From assembly GCF_003287355.1 (NCBI RefSeq), contig NZ_QMIM01000038.1:1-42395 (forward strand): a stretch of 42,395 nt of DNA, given 5' to 3'. Below the pieces are notes generated by a model. The model saw only the letters and a program-made list of their open reading frames with translations, had not been told where the DNA came from and made no database searches. The translations under genes and the position numbers were made by a program. This DNA is from Halorubrum sp. 48-1-W. Lineage in GTDB: Archaea; Halobacteriota; Halobacteria; Halobacteriales; Haloferacaceae. Positions 6,720 to 15,503 of this stretch are shown here, in pieces; within the stretch, counting starts at the first letter, position 1; every line of letters begins with the position of its first letter.

Positions 6720-8192
6720 ATGGTAGACAGTGGCTCCGACACGGACGGCGGACGCGTGGGGGTATCACGGCGGCGCTTCATGGAGGCGGCCGGCGCGACG
6801 GGCGCGGCGGTCGGGCTCGCCGGCTGTGGTGGCGGCGGCGGCGACGGCGGCGATCCGGTCCAGATCACCATGGACGGCGAGTGGGAGGGGATCAGCGACT
6901 CGGTGACCGAGAGCCTGTACGAGGCGGGGCTCGACGAGTCGATAGAGGTCGAGATCCTCCCCGGCGACTTCGAGTCGGGCGCTCGACGCTCGGAGTTCAC
7001 GTCGGCGCTGGACGCGGGGCGCGCGAGCCCGGACATCTTCATGATGGACTCCGGGTGGACGATCCCGTTCATCGCGCGCGGACAGCTGGTGAACCTGAGC
7101 GAGGAACTCTCCTCGGAGACGCTCGAGTACGTCCAGAACGACTACCTCGGGAGCGCCGTGGGCACGGCGAGCGACCCCGAGTCGGGCGACCTGTTCGGGC
7201 TCCCGCTGTTCCCGGACTACCCGGTGATGCACTACCGGAAGGACCTCGTCGAGGACGCCGGCTACGACCCGGAGGGGGAAAACTGGGCGACGGAGCCGCT
7301 GAGCTGGCAGGAGTTCGCCGAGGTGGCCGCCGACGTGTGGGAGCAGAACGGCGGCCCCGACGGCGACGAGATCGACTACGGGTTCACCACCCAGGCTGAC
7401 AACTACGTCGGGCTCGCCTGCTGTACGTTCAGCGAGACCATAACCTCCTTCGGCGGCGCCTACTTCGGCGACCACGAGAACCTCTTCGGGCCGATCGGCG
7501 ACCGACCGATCACCGTCGAGGAGGATCCCGTCTACGACACGATCCGCATGATGCGGTCGTTCATGGAGGGACCGGACGCGGAGTACGCCCATCCCGACTT
7601 CCCGCAGATCTCGACGACCGACCTGCTGTCGTTCACCGAGGAGCCGGCCCGCGAGCCGTTCACGGGCGGGAACGCGATCTTCCACCGCAACTGGCCGTAC
7701 GCGATCCCGATCAACCTCGACTCCGACGACTTCGACGCGGAGGACTACGACGTGATGCCGCTACCGTACGGCGTCGAGGCGGGCGAGGGCAACCACGAGG
7801 GCACCGGCGGCCCCGCCGCCGCCCTCGGCGGCTGGCACCTCACGATCAACCCGAACTCGGAACGGCTCGACGACGCCATCCAGGTGCTCGAGGCGTTCGC
7901 CAACGAGGACGTCATGCTGAACAACTTCGCCGAGGGGGGGTACCTGCCCCCGGACCCGTCGGTCACCGAGTCGGCCGATCCCGACGCGGTCGGCGCGCTG
8001 GGGGACTTCGTCGACACGCTCGCCATCTCCGGACAGAACACCGTCCCGCGCCCGGTCACCGTGGCCTGGCCCGACCAGGAGAGCCAGGTCGCCTCCGAGG
8101 TCTCGGCCGCCTACCAGGCCGAGAAGTCGCCGGAGGACGCGATGGCCGACCTCGCGGAGTCCATCGAATCCGTCGAGGAGGAACTCGCGTAA
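6720..8192 (+). CDS. ABC transporter sugar-type solute-binding lipoprotein
   Basis: The 490-residue binding protein has a Tat-type signal (SRRRFMEAAGATG) and a lipobox LAGC followed by a glycine-rich linker, so it is probably exported folded and lipid-anchored outside the membrane. The mature region reads as a family 1 (MalE/UgpB-type) binding protein: DIFMMDSGWTIPFIARGQL near the N-lobe and LGGWHLTINPNSERLDDA with VLEAFANEDVM in the C-lobe. The start at 6720 fits the TATA spacing and puts the twin arginine about 18 residues in. It heads a four-gene importer operon. Substrate is probably a mono- or oligosaccharide; the sequence does not say which. Confidence 0.9.
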   Translation: MVDSGSDTDGGRVGVSRRRFMEAAGATGAAVGLAGCGGGGGDGGDPVQITMDGEWEGISDSVTESLYEAGLDESIEVEILPGDFESGARRSEFTSALDAGRASPDIFMMDSGWTIPFIARGQLVNLSEELSSETLEYVQNDYLGSAVGTASDPESGDLFGLPLFPDYPVMHYRKDLVEDAGYDPEGENWATEPLSWQEFAEVAADVWEQNGGPDGDEIDYGFTTQADNYVGLACCTFSETITSFGGAYFGDHENLFGPIGDRPITVEEDPVYDTIRMMRSFMEGPDAEYAHPDFPQISTTDLLSFTEEPAREPFTGGNAIFHRNWPYAIPINLDSDDFDAEDYDVMPLPYGVEAGEGNHEGTGGPAAALGGWHLTINPNSERLDDAIQVLEAFANEDVMLNNFAEGGYLPPDPSVTESADPDAVGALGDFVDTLAISGQNTVPRPVTVAWPDQESQVASEVSAAYQAEKSPEDAMADLAESIESVEEELA

Positions 8193-8204
8193 GGGGGGTA
8201 TGAG

Positions 8205-9215
8205 ATGTCAACCGACACGCGAGCGGACGGGGGGGGCGGATCCCTGCTCGCCCGCCCGCTCAACTGGCTGGAGACCCAGAGCGAAGAGGTCTACGCGTAC
8301 GTCCTGTTAGCGCCCGCCTTCCTGCTGCTCGCTGTCGTCGCGTTCTACCCGCTGATCGAGACGTTCCGGTTCTCGCTTCTGGCCGACGCCGTCGCCTCCG
8401 CCGACCCGTTCGGCGAGTTCATCGGCCTCGACCACTACATCGCCCTGCTGACCGGCGACACGAACTTCACACAGCAGTTCATCTCCGTCTCGTTGTCGAG
8501 TTCGTTCCCCTTCGTCGACTTCGGCGCGCCGTTCCTCCAGCAGGCGATCTTCGTCACGCTGGCGTTCGCGATCATCAGCGTGTTCTTCGAGACGCTGATC
8601 GGCTTCGGACAGGCGCTGGTGCTCGACCAGGACTTCTACGGGCGCCGGTGGGTCCGGGTGGCGATCATCATCCCGTGGGCCATCCCCATCGTCATCCAGG
8701 GGATGATCTTCTTTTTGATATTCAATCCGACCATCGGGTTCGGCGCGGAGTTCATGCAGTGGCTCGGCGTCTTCGGGAGCAACCCGCTGTCGAGCAGCTC
8801 GGACTCGTTTCTCATCGTCCTCGTCGCCGACATCTGGAAGACGACGGCGTTCATGGCGCTGCTCATCCTCGCGGGGCTCCAGAGCATCGACCGCGGGCTC
8901 TACGACGTCGCGAAGGTCTCCGGTGCCTCGCCGTGGCAGCGGTTCAAGTACATCACGCTACCGCTCGTCGCGCCCGCGCTACTCGTCGCGATGCTGTTCC
9001 GGACGATGGACGCGATGCGGATCTACGGGCTCATCGACTCGACGGCGGGCTGTGAGACCGTCCCGTCGCTCACCTGTCTCGTGATCATCGCGCTCCAGGA
9101 GAGCCGCCGGTGGGCGACCGCCTCCGCGGTGGCGTTCCTGACCGCGGTCGTCATCAGCGGCTTCGTGGTGGTGTACCTGCTCGCGTTACGCAACAGTAGC
9201 GGAGGTGTCGCATGA
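8205..9215 (+). CDS. ABC transporter permease (MalF/UgpA type)
   Basis: A 336-residue inner-membrane permease with six or more helices beginning at YAYVLLAPAFLLLAVVAFYP, the usual first helix of MalF/UgpA permeases. The EAA loop that contacts the ATPase is recognisable as YDVAKVSGASPWQRFKYITL about two thirds along. It lies 12 nt after the binding-protein gene with a purine-rich GGGGGT before its ATG, and overlaps the next permease by 4 nt (ATGA). It forms the membrane channel with the following gene. Confidence 0.9.
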   Translation: MSTDTRADGGGGSLLARPLNWLETQSEEVYAYVLLAPAFLLLAVVAFYPLIETFRFSLLADAVASADPFGEFIGLDHYIALLTGDTNFTQQFISVSLSSSFPFVDFGAPFLQQAIFVTLAFAIISVFFETLIGFGQALVLDQDFYGRRWVRVAIIIPWAIPIVIQGMIFFLIFNPTIGFGAEFMQWLGVFGSNPLSSSSDSFLIVLVADIWKTTAFMALLILAGLQSIDRGLYDVAKVSGASPWQRFKYITLPLVAPALLVAMLFRTMDAMRIYGLIDSTAGCETVPSLTCLVIIALQESRRWATASAVAFLTAVVISGFVVVYLLALRNSSGGVA

Positions 9216-10288
9216 CCCGAGACGACCGCGTCGACGCGGCAGCGGAGAACGCGGCCGCGGGCGACGGGCCGACAGCGAGCGTCCCGGGCACTGCTCACGC
9301 CACGGACGGCGGCGTCACGGACCCGTCCGCAGGAGGGGCGACCGAGGAGGTCATCGACCCGACCGCCAACGAGCCGGACCTCGACCGGGGGATCATCGAG
9401 GCGTGGGCGGCGAAGATGATCACGAACCCCGAGCGCGCGTACCGCGCGACGTTCTACGTCGCGACGGTCTTCTTCCTCGTCACGACGTTGTTCCCGTTCT
9501 ACTGGCTGTTCGTCGTCGCGGTGACGCCCCGGAACAACCTCTCCGACGTCGGCGTCTTCATCCCGGCCGGCTTCAACCCGGGTGCGTTCGTCGAGATATT
9601 CACCACGCTACCGTTCCACCGGTACGTGTTCAACAGCTTCCTGATCGCGACGGTCGCGACCGTCGCGGTGCTTCTCGTCGGCAGCCTCGCGGGCTACGTG
9701 TTCGGGCGGCTCGACTTCCGCGGGCGCAGCCCGCTGTTGCTTCTGGTGTTGGTAACGTCCTTCTTCCCGCCCGCGGCCTTCTTCATCCCGCTGAACCGGC
9801 TGTTCAACACCAACGTCGACGTGTTGCGGCCGCTGCTATCGGCGGGGTCGCTGTACAACACGCCGTACGCGATCTTCATCCCGCTGTCGGCGATCTTCTT
9901 GCCGTTGTCCATCTTCATCCTGATGACGTTCTACTCGCAGATTCCCGACGGGCTCGAGGACGCCTCCCGCGTCGAGGGGACGACCCGGCTCGGGGCGCTG
10001 TTCCGCGTCATCGTGCCGCTTTCCGCGCCCGGTGTCGCGACCGCCGGCGTGCTGACGTTCATCTCGGTGTACAACGAGTACTTCTTCAGCTCGCTGATGA
10101 CCGACGGCCGCCCACAGAACTGGGCACCGATGCTGGAGGGGATCTTGCGGTTCCAGGGCGAGTTCGAGGTGTTGTACAACCTGATGGCGGCCGCCAGCAT
10201 CGTCGCGGTGTTGCCCGTCGCCATCCTCGTCGTCGTCGCACAGGAGAAGATCGTCAGCGGCCTCACCACGGGCGCGGTCAAGGAGTAA
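9212..10288 (+). CDS. ABC transporter permease (MalG/UgpE type)
   Basis: The 358-residue second permease has a long polar N-terminal extension of about 75 residues before the first helix (FYVATVFFLVTTLFPFYWLF), then five more helices. Its EAA loop is LEDASRVEGTTRLGALFRVI. The ATG overlaps the previous stop as ATGA, and GGAGGTG five bases upstream is a good Shine-Dalgarno site, unusual in haloarchaea except inside operons. The hydrophilic N-terminal extension is longer than in bacterial MalG proteins. Confidence 0.9.
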   Translation: MTRDDRVDAAAENAAAGDGPTASVPGTAHATDGGVTDPSAGGATEEVIDPTANEPDLDRGIIEAWAAKMITNPERAYRATFYVATVFFLVTTLFPFYWLFVVAVTPRNNLSDVGVFIPAGFNPGAFVEIFTTLPFHRYVFNSFLIATVATVAVLLVGSLAGYVFGRLDFRGRSPLLLLVLVTSFFPPAAFFIPLNRLFNTNVDVLRPLLSAGSLYNTPYAIFIPLSAIFLPLSIFILMTFYSQIPDGLEDASRVEGTTRLGALFRVIVPLSAPGVATAGVLTFISVYNEYFFSSLMTDGRPQNWAPMLEGILRFQGEFEVLYNLMAAASIVAVLPVAILVVVAQEKIVSGLTTGAVKE

Positions 10289-10290
10289 CC

Positions 10291-11418
10291 ATGGCATCAG
10301 TCAAACTATCTGGAATCACGAAACGGTACGAGGACGTAACGGCAGTCGACGACATGAACCTGGAGATAAACGACGGGGAGTTCGTCACCTTCGTCGGCCC
10401 CTCCGGGTGCGGGAAGTCGACCACGATGGAGACGATCGCCGGGCTCACACTCCCCACCGAGGGGACGATCGAGATCGGCGGCCGCGACGTGACGGACCTC
10501 CCGCCGAAGGACCGGGGGATCTCTATGGTGTTCCAGAACATCGCGCTGTTCCCCCACATGGACGTGTACGACAACATTTCCTTCGGGCTCCGGCTCCGGA
10601 AGTACGACCAGGAGGAGATAGACCGGCGCGTCGAGGAGGCGGCCGACGTCGTCCAGCTCGAGGGGATGATGGACCGGATGCCGAGCGAGATGTCCGGCGG
10701 GCAGCGCCAGCGCGTCGCCATCGCCCGCGCCATCGTCCGCAAGCCCGAGGCGTTCCTGATGGACGAGCCGCTGGCGAACCTCGACGCGGAGCTACGCGTC
10801 CACATGCGGACCCAGCTCCAGCGGCTCCACCGCGAGCTCGACACCACGATCGTCTACGTCACGCACGACCAGGCGCAGGCGATGACGATGTCGGACCGGA
10901 TCGTCGTCATCAACGGCGGCGTGCTCCAGCAGGTCGCGCCGCCACTCGAGTGCTACAACGAGCCGGCGAACCGCTTCGTCGCCGGCTTCATCGGGTCGCC
11001 GGCGATGAACTTCATCGAGGGCGAGGCCACCGAGGACGGGGTCGAGTCCACCTACACCCAGATCGACTTCGACCCGGACGCACACGGCGTCACCCCCGGC
11101 CAGGACGTCACCGTGGGGATCCGCCCCGAGGACGTCCACCTCGAGCGGAACGCCGACCAGGCGGACGCACCGACGAAGGCGTTCGACGCCGTCGTCGACG
11201 TCATCGAACCGATCGGCAAGGAGGTGAACGCGTACCTGCTTTTCGACCGCGACGTCGAGGCGAGCGCGGAGGGGCGCGGAGAGGGACAGCTCCTGATCAA
11301 CCTCGAACCAGACACGAGGATCGTCGAGGACGACGACGTCCGGGTCGTGCTGGACCGCGAGAACGTCCACCTGTTCGACCGCGAGAGCGGCGACGCGATC
11401 ACCCACTCGCTCGAGTAG
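10291..11418 (+). CDS. ABC transporter ATP-binding protein (UgpC/MalK/MsmX type)
   Basis: The 375-residue ATPase energises the preceding permeases. It shows Walker A GPSGCGKST, Q-loop VFQNIALFPHMDVYDNI, signature [14 protein letters not shown], Walker B AFLMDEPLANLDAE and the switch histidine in VYVTHDQAQA. Beyond residue ~240 comes an OB-fold (TOBE) regulatory domain with GIRPEDVHL, typical of carbohydrate importers. The ATG is 3 nt after the permease stop (TAACCATG). It is the last gene of the operon and converges on trmB. Confidence 0.93.
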   Translation: MASVKLSGITKRYEDVTAVDDMNLEINDGEFVTFVGPSGCGKSTTMETIAGLTLPTEGTIEIGGRDVTDLPPKDRGISMVFQNIALFPHMDVYDNISFGLRLRKYDQEEIDRRVEEAADVVQLEGMMDRMPSEMSGGQRQRVAIARAIVRKPEAFLMDEPLANLDAELRVHMRTQLQRLHRELDTTIVYVTHDQAQAMTMSDRIVVINGGVLQQVAPPLECYNEPANRFVAGFIGSPAMNFIEGEATEDGVESTYTQIDFDPDAHGVTPGQDVTVGIRPEDVHLERNADQADAPTKAFDAVVDVIEPIGKEVNAYLLFDRDVEASAEGRGEGQLLINLEPDTRIVEDDDVRVVLDRENVHLFDRESGDAITHSLE

Positions 11419-11450
11419 GATACCGGCCCGCGTCGGTCCTTTTCACGTGT

Positions 11451-11532
11451 ACGGAGCCGTCGCTTCGGCCGTTCCTGTGCCTACGGAGCCGTCGCTTCGG
11501 CCGTTCCTGTGCCTACGGAGCCGTCGCTTCGG
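11451..11532. repeat. 32-bp tandem repeat across the trmB stop codon
   Basis: Two identical 32-bp units (11451-11482 and 11483-11514) are followed by a third copy of the first 18 bp (11515-11532). The third copy is the trmB 3' coding end; the trmB stop complement CTA falls at 11513-11515 on the unit boundary. The extra copies fill the gap between the convergent ATPase and trmB genes. Confidence 0.9.
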
Positions 11533-12637
11533 TCACGTCGACGACGGCGATCCGGTGGGCCTCGACGGCCTCGACCATTGCCCCCCAGCCGCCGACCTCG
11601 ACCGGCCCGTCCGCGGTCTCGACGACGAGCGCGACCTGGCCGCCGAAGCTCGCGACGACTTCCGCGTCGGCGCCGTCGTCGAACCCCGTGACCACGACCT
11701 CCGAGATGGTCCCCTCGACCACGCGGTCGTCGCCGGTCTCCGTGTCGGTCCCCTCGATGCGTACCTCGACCGTCGCGCCGTCGCGAAGTAGCGGGGCGAC
11801 GTCGCGGACGCAGTAGCGGATGTCGATGTAGTCGATCGGTGGCTCGTCGTCGAGCGCGGCGTATATCGGCTCCCAGGTGTCCCACTGCGTGGTGAGGAAA
11901 AACCAGTGGAACACGTAGGTGTGGGTTCGGTCGTCGACGAGCACGCCGTACTCGTTCGTCGAGCCCGCGTGGGGCGCGAAACACGTCTTGGTTCGGTCGA
12001 TCGTTACCACGAACGGTGAGGGGAGGCGACGGTGGCGCGCCTCCGAGCAGACCTCGCTCAACACCGTGGCGTCGGGGAGCGCCGCCTCGGCGTCGTCAGG
12101 CGTGTGGATCGAGAGGTTGACGCGGACGCCGCGCGCCGTCGCCTCGCGGAGGGCGTCGCGGAGCTGGTCGAAGTGATCGACGCTGAGCGAGACGTTCACC
12201 TGCGAGTCCGCGTTACGGATGAAGTCGTCGGCGTTTTTGATCACCGTCTCGAACCGCGTGACGATGCTCACCGTGGACTGCTCGACGGAGGGTTCGTTCC
12301 AGCGTCGCTCGATCTCCTCCGTCGCCGCGGTGAAGCGGCTCGCCCGCGAACTGAGGTCGTCGAGGATCTCGTCGAGGCTGTTCGCGCGCGCGTACAGCGA
12401 CTCCTGTTCGTACGTCTCGATGTACCCGACGCGCTCTAAGTCCCGTAACACGTCGTAGATGCGCGGGTCGGGCACCCCGCTGGCGTCGGCGACCCGTGTC
12501 ACGGGCGCCGCGCCGAGTTCGAGGACGGTGACGTACGCGTCCGCCTGGTACGGCGAGAGGCCGGCGTCCTCGAGCGTCGCCGTGAGTTCGTCGCGGTCCA
12601 CGGTCACCACCACCCGCCGCGGACGCGCCGTCTCCAC
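11513..12637 (-). CDS. TrmB-family sugar-responsive transcription regulator
   Basis: The 374-residue regulator has an N-terminal winged helix-turn-helix (LSPYQADAYVTVLELG, then ADASGVPDPRIYDVLRDLE) and a helical linker. A phospholipase-D-like central domain follows (VNVSLSVDHFDQLRDALREA). The C-terminal beta-rich sugar-binding domain is TrmB type. Full-length TrmB proteins sense sugars and repress or activate ABC importers and central metabolism. Its position convergent with a sugar ABC operon implies local control. GTG codons just inside the frame (12599-12613) could be the true start, giving a slightly shorter protein. Confidence 0.88.
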   Translation of the reverse strand: METARPRRVVVTVDRDELTATLEDAGLSPYQADAYVTVLELGAAPVTRVADASGVPDPRIYDVLRDLERVGYIETYEQESLYARANSLDEILDDLSSRASRFTAATEEIERRWNEPSVEQSTVSIVTRFETVIKNADDFIRNADSQVNVSLSVDHFDQLRDALREATARGVRVNLSIHTPDDAEAALPDATVLSEVCSEARHRRLPSPFVVTIDRTKTCFAPHAGSTNEYGVLVDDRTHTYVFHWFFLTTQWDTWEPIYAALDDEPPIDYIDIRYCVRDVAPLLRDGATVEVRIEGTDTETGDDRVVEGTISEVVVTGFDDGADAEVVASFGGQVALVVETADGPVEVGGWGAMVEAVEAHRIAVVDVTEATAP

Positions 12638-12764
12638 ACGCCACTACATCGGATCCACACGCCATGACCCCGGATACGTCCGATACGTCGTTCGCCCATG
12701 ATTCTAACTACCACGGCTGTGATAAAACGGTTTGTTTCCGTCGTCGGTCGAACGCTACCGGTCA

Positions 12765-12829
12765 CGACGGTGGCGGGGGCGGAGGGCCGGAGGCACACGC
12801 GGAGAGCGTCCGGAACCCGAATCGAGTAG
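12765..12829 (+). pseudogene. Fragment of the hisD 3' end
   Basis: About 65 bp closely match the last 65 bp of the intact hisD, with one 1-nt gap. The shared run GGAGGCACACGC is followed by GGAGAGCGTCCGGAA, and both copies end in GAGTAG. The copy still reads PEAHAESVR, including the zinc-ligand histidine of the HisD C-terminus, but nothing upstream resembles HisD. It is a remnant left by rearrangement or recombination, about 8 kb from the intact gene and on the same strand. Confidence 0.8.
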
Positions 12830-12855
12830 ACGGGCGACCGACCCGCGGGCCAGCG

Positions 12856-13161
12856 TCAGGCCGCGTCCTCGCCCGGATCGACCTCCGCGTACCACGCCGG
12901 CGGAGCGGCGGCGGTGTCGCCGAGCCGGCCGTAGCGGAACGCGACCCGAACGCGCTCGTCGGTTGGCTCGTGGACGTACGTGGCCGTCGCGACGCGCCGG
13001 ACGTGGCCGTCGTGACGGGCGACGACGAGGTTCGGATCGCCCGCCTCGCGGGTCGTCTCCCAGCCGCGAGCCGCTCACAGCGCGGCGACGAAGTCGCGTC
13101 GCTCGGCGGGGGAGAGCCCCCGGTAGCGTCGGGCGAACCCACTCTCCGAGGGGACGGTCAT
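12856..13161 (-). pseudogene. Small gene interrupted by an in-frame TGA
   Basis: From ATG at 13161 the frame encodes MTVPSESGFA and then LSPAERRDFVAAL, and meets TGA at 13075-13077. Reading on in the same frame gives AARGWETTREAGDPNLVVAR, then RVAFRYGRLG and AWYAEVDPGEDAA before TGA at 12856-12858. Codon use is typical on both sides of the stop, so the two parts look like one ~101-residue gene with a single TGG-to-TGA change (FVAALW-AARGWE). The LWxxRGWE pattern recalls the start of Mrr/restriction-endonuclease-like domains in haloarchaea, at low confidence. A sequencing error is the main alternative. Confidence 0.7.
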
Positions 13162-13395
13162 GGGGCGAGGAGGACCGCGAGCCATACAAACGTATCGCGG
13201 ACGCCGATCCGGTACACTCCGATCCGTTCCGGTACCGTCCACTCCGGAGCGGTACGTACCGGTTCGATCCGTACGGGGGTCTCCCGCAGACTGCGGTCCG
13301 CTTCGGAGCGGTACGGAGCGGGTCGGATCGGCAGTACCCCCCATATACCCCTCATAGCAGGCTTCTTACGCCGAATAGCGAATACGTCGGACGTA
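13162..13395. other. Noncoding region upstream of phnD with repeated 12-mer
   Basis: No convincing gene lies here. The stretch is rich in partial inverted repeats built on GGTAC and contains CGGAGCGGTACG twice (13245-13256 and 13304-13315). A TATA-like CCATATAC (13341-13348) and the 16-bp shared element (13346-13361) lie just before phnD. Confidence 0.6.
13346..13361 (+). promoter_or_regulatory. Shared 16-bp element upstream of phnD
   Basis: TACCCCTCATAGCAGG lies 50 nt before the phnD start and matches TACCCCACATAGCAGG upstream of the AbrB-PhoU gene at 15 of 16 positions. It overlaps the 3' part of the TATA-like CATATAC, so a protein bound here would act at the promoter. Confidence 0.55.
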
Positions 13396-14649
13396 ATGGT
13401 GGAAGACACCGGCGGACCGACGGAGACGAGTTCGAGACGGAAGTTCATCCTGACCGGCAGTGCGCTCGGCGTGGCCGGATTGGCGGGCTGTTCCGGCGGG
13501 AGCGGCGAGAGCGGCGACGGGAGCGAGGAGGCCGGCGCGGGCCTCGAAAGCGATGACGACGGGAGCGGCGACGACGGGAGCGGCGACGACGGGAGCGGCA
13601 ACGACGGGAGCGACGGCGAGTCCGGCGATCCCATGCTCGCGGACGCCTCGGAGTTCGATCCCGCCGAGCCCAACTGGGAGGAGAACAACTACCTGATGAC
13701 GGCGGTCTCGGAGAACGACTACTTCCAGGGGAGCCAGACGGACCTGGAGAACATGCGGAACCAGAACGTCGACGAGATCGCCCACGGCGAACCGCCGAGG
13801 GAGCTCCCCGACGACGAGAGCGAGTGGGTCGACCCCGACCCGCTCATTTTCGTGGACAAGCCCGGCGAGTCCGGCCAGACGCAGTACCAGGAGACCATCC
13901 AGCCGCTACTGGACCGGCTTGAGGAGACGACGGGCCGGACGGTCGAGTGGCAGCCCGTCGACTCCAACGCAGCGACGGTCGAGTCGTTCCGGGCGGGGCG
14001 CGGACATCTGGGCGATATCTCGACCGGGACGTCCGCCTTCGGGGTCAACCTCGGCGGCGTCGTTCCGTTCGCGGTCCCGATAAGTCCCTCCGGACAGTTC
14101 GGCTACCGGCTACTGGCGATCACCCGCGACGACGAGCACGACATCCAGTCCGTCGACGACTTCGCGCGCGACGATGTCACAGTCACGCACTCCGAGCCGG
14201 CGTCGAACTCCGGTAATCAGGCGCCGTCGGCGCTTTTCGACCAGTCCTTCGACGTGACGGCCGGAGAGGACTACGAGAGGGAGTTCTCGGGCGGCCACGA
14301 CCAGACCGCCCGCGGCATCGCCGCCGGCGACTACGACGCCGGACCGATCTGTAGCACCTGCGTCGATGACCTCATCGGGTCGACAGAGGACATCGACTAC
14401 GACGACTTCAAGGTGGTCTGGGCGAGCAACCCGTTCCCGCCGGGTCCGATGGTCCACCGATACGACCTCCACCCGGACATCGTCGAAGGGATCAAGGAGG
14501 CGACCATCGGGACCGACTGGACGGACACCGAGTACGCCGAAAACACCGGTGAGGCCGAGTACGTCGAAATCGACTACAAGAACGTCTTCAACGACATCCT
14601 GATCATCCAGCGGTACAACGGCGTCGAGTACGAGAGCGGGAACCTGTAA
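13396..14649 (+). CDS. phnD: Phosphonate/phosphate-type ABC binding protein
   Basis: The 417-residue binding protein has a Tat signal ([14 protein letters not shown]) and lipobox LAGC. An acidic linker follows, with four DDGSG-like repeats encoded by a 15-bp tandem repeat at about 13555-13614. The mature part matches PhnD: a ligand-lobe start [29 protein letters not shown], a [19 protein letters not shown] loop contacting the ligand oxyanion, and [15 protein letters not shown]. It captures phosphonate, phosphite or phosphate outside the cell. The ATG at 13396 is chosen over the far upstream frame opening because the signal peptide starts there. It heads a five-gene operon. Confidence 0.9.
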   Translation: MVEDTGGPTETSSRRKFILTGSALGVAGLAGCSGGSGESGDGSEEAGAGLESDDDGSGDDGSGDDGSGNDGSDGESGDPMLADASEFDPAEPNWEENNYLMTAVSENDYFQGSQTDLENMRNQNVDEIAHGEPPRELPDDESEWVDPDPLIFVDKPGESGQTQYQETIQPLLDRLEETTGRTVEWQPVDSNAATVESFRAGRGHLGDISTGTSAFGVNLGGVVPFAVPISPSGQFGYRLLAITRDDEHDIQSVDDFARDDVTVTHSEPASNSGNQAPSALFDQSFDVTAGEDYEREFSGGHDQTARGIAAGDYDAGPICSTCVDDLIGSTEDIDYDDFKVVWASNPFPPGPMVHRYDLHPDIVEGIKEATIGTDWTDTEYAENTGEAEYVEIDYKNVFNDILIIQRYNGVEYESGNL

Positions 14650-14651
14650 CG

Positions 14652-15500
14652 ATGCTCGAAACGGAGAACCTCGGAAAGACGTATCCGACGGGCGACGAGG
14701 CGCTGTGTGACGTCTCCGTGAGGATCGACGGCCGCGAGGTCGTGGCGATGATCGGCCCGAGCGGGGCCGGCAAGAGCACGTTCGTCCGATGTATCAATCG
14801 CCTGGTCGAGCCGACGACGGGGAGCGTCCGCCTCGACGACACGGAGCTGACGGCGCTGGACGACGACGGGCTACGGGACGCGCGCCGGAACGTCGGCATG
14901 GTGTTCCAGGAGTATAACCTCGTCGAGCGGCTCACCGTGATGGAGAACGTGCTCTCCGGGCGGCTCGGCTACGTCTCGAACTGGGCCGCGCTCCGACGGA
15001 ACTTCCCGCCGGAGGACGTCGAGCGCGCATACGAGCTGCTCGATCTGGTCGGACTCGACGGCATGGAGGACAAGCGGGTCGACGAGCTCTCCGGCGGCCA
15101 GCGCCAGCGCGTCGGCATCGCGAGGGCGGTCGTCCAGGAGCCGAAGATCCTGCTGGCCGACGAGCCGACCTCGAGCCTCGACCCCGAGACCTCCCGCGAC
15201 GTGATGGAGCTGCTCACCGACATCGCCGAGGACCGCGATGTGCCCGTGCTGATCAACATCCACGAGGTCGACCTCGCGGAGGCGTACGCGGACCGAATCC
15301 TCGGGCTCCACGCCGGCGAGCTCGTCTTCGACGGGCCGGCGAGCGACCTCACCGACGAGTCGAAAGGCGTCATCTACCGCGGCGAGGAGCCGCCGGCGTC
15401 GGCCGCGACGGACCCGGACTGGCTGTCGGGTCCGGACGACGAGTCGAGCGCGCGGAACGGGCAGGACGCCGGTTCCGACCGCCTGCCCGCGGAGGACTGA
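14652..15500 (+). CDS. phnC: Phosphonate ABC transporter ATP-binding protein
   Basis: This 282-residue ATPase has Walker [11 protein letters not shown]-loop [20 protein letters not shown], signature [14 protein letters not shown] and Walker [15 protein letters not shown]. The Q-loop context with '[17 protein letters not shown]' is diagnostic of PhnC. A polar tail of about 35 residues follows the ATPase core. Its ATG is 2 nt after phnD and its stop is 3 nt before phnE, so the genes are tightly cotranscribed. Confidence 0.93.
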   Translation: MLETENLGKTYPTGDEALCDVSVRIDGREVVAMIGPSGAGKSTFVRCINRLVEPTTGSVRLDDTELTALDDDGLRDARRNVGMVFQEYNLVERLTVMENVLSGRLGYVSNWAALRRNFPPEDVERAYELLDLVGLDGMEDKRVDELSGGQRQRVGIARAVVQEPKILLADEPTSSLDPETSRDVMELLTDIAEDRDVPVLINIHEVDLAEAYADRILGLHAGELVFDGPASDLTDESKGVIYRGEEPPASAATDPDWLSGPDDESSARNGQDAGSDRLPAED

Positions 15501-15503
15501 CCC

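Noticed and set aside
12856-13161. TGA read as selenocysteine
   Set aside because: Haloarchaea are not known to use selenocysteine, and the context suggests a tryptophan codon hit by one base change. No insertion element was recognised.
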